Position numbers and translations under genes: made by a program. Below are positions 25,124-30,141 of a DNA stretch of 30,141 bases, piece by piece. The stretch comes from Thiomonas sp. (GTDB lineage: Bacteria > Pseudomonadota > Gammaproteobacteria > Burkholderiales > Burkholderiaceae_C): contig JAQTVS010000001.1 of the NCBI GenBank assembly GCA_028706735.1, positions 1 to 30,141 of the forward strand, in the 5' to 3' direction. A model generated the notes under the pieces. The model was not told the DNA's origin. It saw only the letters and a list, made by a program, of their open reading frames with translations, and ran no database searches. How positions within the stretch are numbered: the first letter of the stretch is position 1; every line of letters starts with the position of its first letter.

Positions 25124-26071
25124 ATGCCTGATCTGCCATCCAGCCCTTCGCCAGATTCTGTTCCCGCTTTGCTGCAGCTCGATGCCGTGCACAAGCGCTA
25201 CGGCCAGTTGCAGGTGGTGGATGGCCTGAGTTTGCGTCTCAAGCCTGGGGAGTGTTACGGCATCATTGGCCCCAACGGCGCGGGCAAGACCACCACGATT
25301 CAGCTTTGCCTCGGCCTGGCCAAGCCCGATAGTGGCCGCATCTTGCTGATGGGCGAGCCGGTGCCTGACAGTGCGCGGCATGCGCGCTTGCGCGTGGGGG
25401 TGGTGACGCAGTTCGATAGCCTCGATCCCGATTTCACCGTGGAAGAAAACCTGATGGTGTTCGGACGCTACTTTGGCTTGCGTGATGGCGAGCTGCGGCC
25501 GCGGCTGCCGCAACTGCTGGCCTTTGCCGCACTCGAATCCAAGGCGAAGGCGCGCATCAGCGAGTTGTCCGGCGGCATGCGGCGGCGGCTGAGCCTGGCG
25601 CGCGCCCTGGTCAATGATCCGGATCTGATTTTTCTCGACGAGCCCACCACAGGGCTCGATCCGCAGGCGCGGCACCTCATCTGGGAGCGCCTCAAGGTGT
25701 TGACCGCGCAGGGCAAGTCGCTGTTGCTGACGACGCATTTCATGGACGAGGCCGAGCGGCTCTGCCATCGCATCCTGGTGCTCGATCATGGGCGCCGCAT
25801 CGCCGAAGACACACCGCGTGCGCTGATCGCTGAGCAGGTGGAAGCCGAGGTGATTGAACTGGACGGAGAGGGGCTCGACGCAGCAGAGCAGATTCTGCGT
25901 CCCTTGGTGCAACGTCTGGAGCGCAGCGGGGACGGTTTGTTTGCGTATACCCGGCATGGTGCGCCAGCACTTCATGCACTGGAGGCATTGCCGGGACTGC
26001 GGGTGATTCATCGCCGCGCCAATCTGGAAGATGTCTTCCTCAAACTCACCGGACGGCAGTTGCGCGACTGA
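25124..26071 (+). CDS. ABC transporter ATP-binding protein, NodI-type
   Basis: A 315-aa ATPase of the ABC-2/DrrA-NodI group. Walker A is GPNGAGKT (49-56), the Q-loop Gln is at 96 (TQFDSLD), the signature LSGGMRRRL is at 148-156, Walker B LIFLDEP at 168-174 and the H-loop His is at 205 (TTHFMDEAE). The long C-terminal extension after residue 215 is typical of the NodI/DrrA family. ATG 25124 is chosen; the frame opens further upstream into the rplQ terminator, which is not credible. The permease gene follows 32 nt later. NodI proteins export Nod factors in rhizobia. In non-nodulating Burkholderiales homologues exist with unknown substrate, so the nod name should not be read as function. Confidence 0.9.
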   Translation: MPDLPSSPSPDSVPALLQLDAVHKRYGQLQVVDGLSLRLKPGECYGIIGPNGAGKTTTIQLCLGLAKPDSGRILLMGEPVPDSARHARLRVGVVTQFDSLDPDFTVEENLMVFGRYFGLRDGELRPRLPQLLAFAALESKAKARISELSGGMRRRLSLARALVNDPDLIFLDEPTTGLDPQARHLIWERLKVLTAQGKSLLLTTHFMDEAERLCHRILVLDHGRRIAEDTPRALIAEQVEAEVIELDGEGLDAAEQILRPLVQRLERSGDGLFAYTRHGAPALHALEALPGLRVIHRRANLEDVFLKLTGRQLRD

Positions 26072-26103
26072 CGCCCCACGCCGCCAAGCCCATCAAGCCG
26101 CCC

Positions 26104-26886
26104 ATGCCCTCGCTCCACCCTGCAGAACGCCGTCGACTGCGCTTTCTTCCCATCTGGCAACGCAATTTTCTCGTCTGGAAAAAGCTCGCCATCCCCAGTC
26201 TGGTCGGCAATATCGCCGAGCCGCTCATCACCCTGGTGGCCTTTGGCTTCGGCGTGGGCTCGTTGATCGGCCAGGTGCATGGGGTGCCCTATATCCAGTT
26301 CCTGGCCTCCGGCGCAATCTGCATGAGTGTGATGATGGCGGCCAGTTTCGAGGCGTTGTATTCCGCGTTTTCACGCATGCATGTGCAAAAGACCTGGGAC
26401 GCGATCCGCGTCACGCCCACCTCGCTGGACGACGTGCTGTTGGGTGAACTCACCTGGGCGGCCAGCAAGTCCATGCTCAGCGGCGTGGCGATTCTGGTGG
26501 TCATCGTGGTGCTGGGCATCAGCCGGGAGTGGACCTTGCTCCTGGCCTTGCCGCTCCTGCTGCTCACCGGGCTGGTCTTCTCGGCCATTGGGCTGATCGT
26601 CAATGCCAAAGCGCGTGGCTATGACTTTTTCACCTATTACTTCACCCTGGTTCTCACGCCGATGACGTTTCTGTCCGGGGTGTATTTCCCGCTCACTGCG
26701 CTGCCGCTGCCGTTGCAATGGCTGGCGCAGGCGCTGCCGCTGCATGCGGCGGTCGAATTGGTGCGGCCGCTGTTCTTTGGCCAGTTCGACGCAAAGGGAG
26801 GGTTGCATCTGGCTGTGCTGGTGCTTGACCTGTTGCTGGCCTGGTGGCTGGCGCGCACGCTGACGCAGCGGCGCTTTCGCGCATGA
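26104..26886 (+). CDS. ABC-2 transporter permease, NodJ-type
   Basis: A 260-aa membrane permease of the ABC-2 family, partner of the ATPase encoded upstream. About six hydrophobic segments are visible, starting near residues 35, 62, 122, 142, 175 and 230. The conserved TFLSGVYFPLTALPLPLQWLA before the last helix fits the ABC-2 export signature. The N-terminal RNFLVWKKLAIPSLVGNIAEPL is typical of NodJ. No strong Shine-Dalgarno sequence precedes ATG 26104, so translation may depend on coupling to the ATPase gene. The substrate is unknown; a lipid, polysaccharide or drug export role is possible. Confidence 0.9.
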   Translation: MPSLHPAERRRLRFLPIWQRNFLVWKKLAIPSLVGNIAEPLITLVAFGFGVGSLIGQVHGVPYIQFLASGAICMSVMMAASFEALYSAFSRMHVQKTWDAIRVTPTSLDDVLLGELTWAASKSMLSGVAILVVIVVLGISREWTLLLALPLLLLTGLVFSAIGLIVNAKARGYDFFTYYFTLVLTPMTFLSGVYFPLTALPLPLQWLAQALPLHAAVELVRPLFFGQFDAKGGLHLAVLVLDLLLAWWLARTLTQRRFRA

Positions 26887-27056
26887 GTGCGCCCCTGTGT
26901 GTTCCGTCTTGGAGTCTGACTGAGAAGCAGGGCTATTCCCAACGTATTCAAATATGAATTCAGACTTATATTTCGTTTTGCTTCGGGGCGGGTCAGTCCG
27001 CTGTGTCAGGATGGCCAACGCCTGACGACCAAACAACAAGACAAGGGAGACTCTTC
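26887..27056 (+). other. Intergenic region upstream of dsbD
   Basis: This 170-bp spacer has an A/T-rich core (about 26937-26972), lower in GC than the flanks and a likely place for the dsbD promoter. I could not find a -35/-10 pair good enough to call. No RNA gene or strong hairpin is seen. Confidence 0.35.
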
Positions 27057-29036
27057 ATGCGCCATCGCGCGACATCGACATCGCATTACGCTCGCTTCTG
27101 GGGCCTGCTTGGCCGCGCGCTGTTCAGCATTTCATTGCTCTGGGCCGGGGTTTTGCTGCCCGCGGCGCAGGCGCAGCAGGGCGACTTCCTGCCGCCCGAC
27201 GAGGCCTTTCAGTTCACTGCCAAGGCGCAGGATGCCAAGACCGTGCTGCTGCAGTTCAAGGCGCATCAAGGTTATTACATGTACCAAGAGCGATTCCATT
27301 TCGAATCGCAGACTCCAGGCGTGGAACTGGGCAAGCCCGGCTTTCCGCCGGCGCACGTCATTTTCGACAAGAACCTCGGCCATGACGTGGCGCATTACCG
27401 CGATCTGGTGTCCATCCCGCTGCCTGTGCTCAAGGCGCCGGCCACGTTCAAGATGCTGGTGACGTACCAAGGCTGCGCAGACGCGGGGCTGTGCTATCCG
27501 CCGATCGAAAAGCTCGCGACCGTGAGCCTGACAGGGTTTGGCGGCAATGGCACGGTGACCATTTCTGAGCCGGACGAGGAAGGCGCTGCAGCCGCGCCAG
27601 CGGCCAGCGGCAGCGGCGCGAGCGGGCTGGTGGCCGGGTTGCTGGGCGCGGCGAGCGGGGTGCAGGCGGCGTCTGCTCCGCAGGCGGCCTCTGCGCCCGC
27701 TGCAGCGCCAGCTGCGGCGCCAGTGACGCCGTCCGGCGCGGCGCAGGGCGGCGAGTCGTCTCGCATCGGCGCGGCACTGGCTTCGGGCAGTCTGCTCACC
27801 ATCATTCCGATGTTCCTGGTGTTCGGGCTGCTGCTGGCGTTCACGCCCTGCGTGCTGCCGATGATTCCCATTCTGTCGAGCATCATCGTCGGGCAGGGCG
27901 AAAAGGTGTCGCGGGGACGCGGGTTCGCGCTGGCTGTGGCGTACTCGCTCGGCATGGCCGTGGTCTACACCGCGTTTGGCGTGGCCGCCGGCCTGCTGGG
28001 CCAGGGTCTGGCCGCGTCGTTGCAGAACCCTTGGGTGCTCTCGGTGTTCGCGCTGCTGCTGGTGGTGTTGTCGCTGTCGATGTTCGGTTTTTATGAACTG
28101 CAGGTGCCCAGCAGCCTGCAAAGCAAACTGTCCTCCACGTCGGACAAGATGCAGGGCGGGCACTTTGCCGGCGTGTTCATCATGGGCGGAATTTCCGCGC
28201 TGATCGTCGGGCCGTGCGTGGCCGCGCCGCTGGCCGGCGCCCTGCTCTATATCAGTCAGACGGGCAACGCACTGATCGGTGGTGTGGCGTTGTTCGCGCT
28301 GGCTGCGGGCATGAGCGTGCCGCTGCTGCTGGTCGGGCTGGGCGCGGGCACCTTGCTGCCCAGGGCCGGTGGCTGGATGGATGGCGTCAAGGCCTTCTTC
28401 GGTGTGTTGCTCATCGCCACCGCGCTCTACATGATCGCCCCGGTGCTGCCGACCTGGCTGCTGATGGTGCTGTGGGCCCTGCTTTTGCTCATCAGCGCAA
28501 GTTTTCTGCGGGTGTTCGACCGTCTGCCCGATGAGGCCTCCGGCTGGAAGCGGCTGTTCAAGGGGTTTGGCGTGGTGCTGGCAGTGGCCGGCGTGGTGCT
28601 GCTGGTCGGCCTGGCTGCGGGCAATCGCAATCTGCTGCAGCCGCTCGCCGGGCTGGGCGGCAGCGCAAGCGCGGTGGCGGCCGCGCCCGCAGTGCAGTTT
28701 CAGCGCATTCACACCGTGGCCGATCTCGACCGTGTGGTCGCCAGCAGCAGCAAGCCCGTGATGCTCGACTTCTACGCCGACTGGTGCGTGTCGTGCAAGG
28801 AGATGGAGCACTTCACCTTCACCGATCCCGCAGTGGCGCAGCAGATGGCGGGCTTTACGCTGATTCAGGCCGATGTGACGAATAACACGGCCGACGACAA
28901 GGCACTGCTCAAGCGCTTCCAACTCTTCGGCCCGCCGGGCATCATCTTCTTCAAGGGCGGCAAGGAAGTGGGCCGCGTGGTGGGCTTCGAGAACGCCAAG
29001 ACCTTCCTGGCGTCGATGCAGCGGGCGGGGGTTTGA
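27057..29036 (+). CDS. dsbD: Thiol:disulfide interchange protein DsbD
   Basis: A 659-aa inner-membrane protein that carries reducing power from cytoplasmic thioredoxin to periplasmic partners (DsbC, cytochrome c maturation). A signal peptide ends near residue 40 (LLPAAQAQ). The periplasmic alpha domain has the redox pair Cys140/Cys146 (QGCADAGLCYPP). An Ala/Gly/Pro-rich linker spans about 175-235. The membrane domain has eight or so helices and the pair Cys265 (FTPCVLPM) and Cys387 (GPCVAAP). The C-terminal thioredoxin-like domain has Cys577 and Cys580 (DWCVSCKEM). All six key cysteines are present. ATG 27057 is chosen because AGGGAGA lies about 8 nt upstream and the signal peptide starts there. 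The frame opens to 27003 but adds no plausible signal. Confidence 0.95.
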   Translation: MRHRATSTSHYARFWGLLGRALFSISLLWAGVLLPAAQAQQGDFLPPDEAFQFTAKAQDAKTVLLQFKAHQGYYMYQERFHFESQTPGVELGKPGFPPAHVIFDKNLGHDVAHYRDLVSIPLPVLKAPATFKMLVTYQGCADAGLCYPPIEKLATVSLTGFGGNGTVTISEPDEEGAAAAPAASGSGASGLVAGLLGAASGVQAASAPQAASAPAAAPAAAPVTPSGAAQGGESSRIGAALASGSLLTIIPMFLVFGLLLAFTPCVLPMIPILSSIIVGQGEKVSRGRGFALAVAYSLGMAVVYTAFGVAAGLLGQGLAASLQNPWVLSVFALLLVVLSLSMFGFYELQVPSSLQSKLSSTSDKMQGGHFAGVFIMGGISALIVGPCVAAPLAGALLYISQTGNALIGGVALFALAAGMSVPLLLVGLGAGTLLPRAGGWMDGVKAFFGVLLIATALYMIAPVLPTWLLMVLWALLLLISASFLRVFDRLPDEASGWKRLFKGFGVVLAVAGVVLLVGLAAGNRNLLQPLAGLGGSASAVAAAPAVQFQRIHTVADLDRVVASSSKPVMLDFYADWCVSCKEMEHFTFTDPAVAQQMAGFTLIQADVTNNTADDKALLKRFQLFGPPGIIFFKGGKEVGRVVGFENAKTFLASMQRAGV

Positions 29037-29064
29037 GGCCGCTGTTTTGACGCTTGCAAGAATT

Positions 29065-29457
29065 TCAATGCGCGGCGCCGTGGCGGTGCGCCGCGCGCAC
29101 CGCGCAGGTCCACTGCTGCCAGACCGCATTCGATGTCCAGATCTGCAACATCGGCCACGCCGCCTGCTCCTCGGGCTCGTCGCGTATGAGGCGCCGGTAC
29201 AGATAGACGAAGGCCGAAGCCCGCATATTCTTTGCACAGTGCAGCCAGACGGGCTTTCCGCCCAGCGCCGTCACCTGCTCGGGTTCGCCGACCAGGGCGT
29301 TGGGGGCGGTAGGGAGTGCCAAGTTGATGACCGTGGCGATGCCCACTGCAGGCAGGCGCGCGATGTCCGCGGCGCTGAGCTGGCCCGAGGACCACAGGCC
29401 TTCAAACGCAGCGAAAGTGTTCTCTGCATCCATCTGCAGTGGCATGACCTCGCTCAC
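29065..29457 (-). CDS. Protein tyrosine phosphatase-like protein, apparently internally deleted
   Basis: A 130-aa cytoplasmic protein resembling small bacterial PTP/DSP-type phosphatases (DUF442-like group). The N-terminal INLALPTAPNAL segment and the P-loop HCAKNMRASAF (Cys74, Arg79) are recognisable. The C-terminal end has the IWTSNAVWQ helix. As I remember the family, about 30-35 residues normally lie between the NALxxE segment and the KVWxHC strand, including a YxHIPVxxxxP loop with the general acid. Here VTALG joins directly to GKPVW, which suggests an in-frame internal deletion. Activity is therefore doubtful. GTG 29457 overlaps the stop of the upstream molybdopterin oxidoreductase gene by 4 nt, so the two are coupled. 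Family assignment is moderate; the deletion is inferred without an alignment. Confidence 0.65.
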   Translation of the reverse strand: MSEVMPLQMDAENTFAAFEGLWSSGQLSAADIARLPAVGIATVINLALPTAPNALVGEPEQVTALGGKPVWLHCAKNMRASAFVYLYRRLIRDEPEEQAAWPMLQIWTSNAVWQQWTCAVRAAHRHGAAH

Positions 29458-30141
29458 GCTGTGGTCACCTCCGCCTCAACCTCCACCAGACAGTCGTAGA
29501 AGCAGGGCCCGCTGCCCAAGTCGGTGAGGCGCTGGTGGGTGAGCTGGTTGACATTGGCGCCGCCGGGGCTGAGTTTGCGCCACCAGATGCCTAGCGCGAC
29601 GATCTGCCCGGGGCGGGTGCGGGTGCTGAGGCGGGCCCGGGTGAGAGTGGCGCCGCGGTCGTTGAAGGTGCGCACCATCTGGCCGTCGGCAATGCCGCGT
29701 GCATCGGCATCTTCCGGGTGGAGCAGCAGCAGCGGTTCGCCTTCCAGCTTGCGCAGGCTGTCCACGTTCACAAAGCTGGAGTTGAGGAAGTTGCGTGCCG
29801 GGGGCGAGATCATCGCCAGCGGGTAGCGCGCCGCCAGTTCGGGCGCGCTGGCGGCGGACTCAAAGGGCAGCAGCACCTCGGGCAGCGGGTCGCGCCCGGC
29901 CTCCGCTTCGCGTTGCGACCAGAACTCGCACTTGCCCGACGGCGTGGGAAAGCCGCCGTGTGCGAAGGGTGCTGCGGCGCCGGGCAGTTTGGCCCAGCCG
30001 CTGGCCTGCAATTGCTCCCAGGTGATGCCGCCATTGCGCGGGTCGGGCGCGATGGCTTGCGCGGCAATCTGCTCATCGCTCTCGGCAAAGCACGGGTCGG
30101 TGTAGCCCATGCGTGCGGCCAGCAGGCGGAAAATCTCGGTG
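29454..30141 (-). CDS. Molybdopterin-dependent oxidoreductase, C-terminal part (partial)
   Basis: The 3' end of a DMSO-reductase-superfamily enzyme; the frame is open to the right edge, so the N-terminus and any Fe-S motif lie outside. About 229 residues are visible. Upstream of the first in-frame Met (30110) the reading TEIFRLLAARMGYTDPCF continues the family pattern. The molybdopterin dinucleotide-binding C-terminal domain is seen in YPLAMISPPARNFLNSSF, followed by LLLLHPEDADARGIADGQMV and LGIWWRKLSPGGANVNQLTH. These resemble BisC/formate dehydrogenase-like assimilatory oxidoreductases. Substrate and partners cannot be judged from this piece. The stop overlaps the GTG of the phosphatase-like gene (GTGA). 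Confidence 0.85.
   Translation of the reverse strand, partial: TEIFRLLAARMGYTDPCFAESDEQIAAQAIAPDPRNGGITWEQLQASGWAKLPGAAAPFAHGGFPTPSGKCEFWSQREAEAGRDPLPEVLLPFESAASAPELAARYPLAMISPPARNFLNSSFVNVDSLRKLEGEPLLLLHPEDADARGIADGQMVRTFNDRGATLTRARLSTRTRPGQIVALGIWWRKLSPGGANVNQLTHQRLTDLGSGPCFYDCLVEVEAEVTTA

Noticed and set aside
25124..26886. True nodulation-factor exporter
   Set aside because: NodI/NodJ-type sequence alone does not imply nodulation. No nod genes lie nearby and homologues are common in non-symbiotic Burkholderiales.
27132..29237. 701-aa open frame antisense to dsbD
   Set aside because: It is low-complexity His/Arg/Gln-rich, the mirror of a GC-rich coding strand. The plus-strand frame is a complete DsbD with all six cysteines.
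1..30141. CRISPR arrays, tRNA/rRNA genes, phage or integrase genes
   Set aside because: I looked for regularly spaced direct repeats, tRNA-like sequences and transposase or integrase motifs and saw none.

Overview
The window is a GC-rich bacterial chromosome segment with a typical Burkholderiales (betaproteobacterial) gene order. A sulfur/metal-associated genus such as Thiomonas is my best guess. That guess rests on an octaheme tetrathionate-reductase-family cytochrome next to an ordinary betaproteobacterial housekeeping core, and it is inference only. I see no rRNA or tRNA genes, CRISPR arrays, phage genes or intact insertion sequences.

Layout. (1) 1-4086, plus strand: the 3' part of a very large flavin/iron-sulfur oxidoreductase (FAD oxidase, two 4Fe-4S motifs and CCG domains), overlapping pncA (nicotinamidase) by 4 nt. 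(2) 4256-6727, minus strand: a two-gene electron-transfer module with an octaheme c-type cytochrome and its cytochrome b partner. (3) 6974-9404, plus strand: a ferritin-like Tat-type gene broken by two frameshifts, an ECF sigma factor with its RskA-type anti-sigma factor, and a HIT-family protein. (4) 9427-15225, minus strand: PPK2 polyphosphate kinase, ubiX, grxD, prmC, prfA and hemA. A 220-bp inverted-repeat (MITE-like) element lies between prfA and hemA and supplies the hemA stop codon. (5) 15415-15699: a small putative membrane protein. (6) 15733-25076, plus strand: a good sigma70 promoter, then the spc and alpha ribosomal operons in order (rplN-rplX-rplE-rpsN-rpsH-rplF-rplR-rpsE-rpmD-rplO-secY-infA-rpmJ-rpsM-rpsK-rpsD-rpoA-rplQ), closed by a clear intrinsic terminator. 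The S10 operon is not directly upstream. (7) 25124-26886: a NodI/NodJ-type ABC exporter pair. (8) 27057-29036: dsbD. (9) 29065-30141, minus strand: a phosphatase-like protein that appears internally deleted, overlapping by 4 nt the 3' end of a molybdopterin oxidoreductase gene that runs off the window.

How the parts fit together. The octaheme cytochrome and cytochrome b probably form a quinol-linked periplasmic respiratory enzyme. DsbD would supply reductant to the periplasm, for example for cytochrome c maturation. HemA starts tetrapyrrole synthesis, and PrmC methylates the release factor PrfA encoded beside it. The spc/alpha block makes ribosomal proteins, SecY, IF1 and the RNA polymerase alpha subunit. 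Most of the window is ordinary core genome. The unusual content is the element at the hemA end, the double-frameshifted ferritin-like gene, the shortened phosphatase-like gene and the octaheme module.
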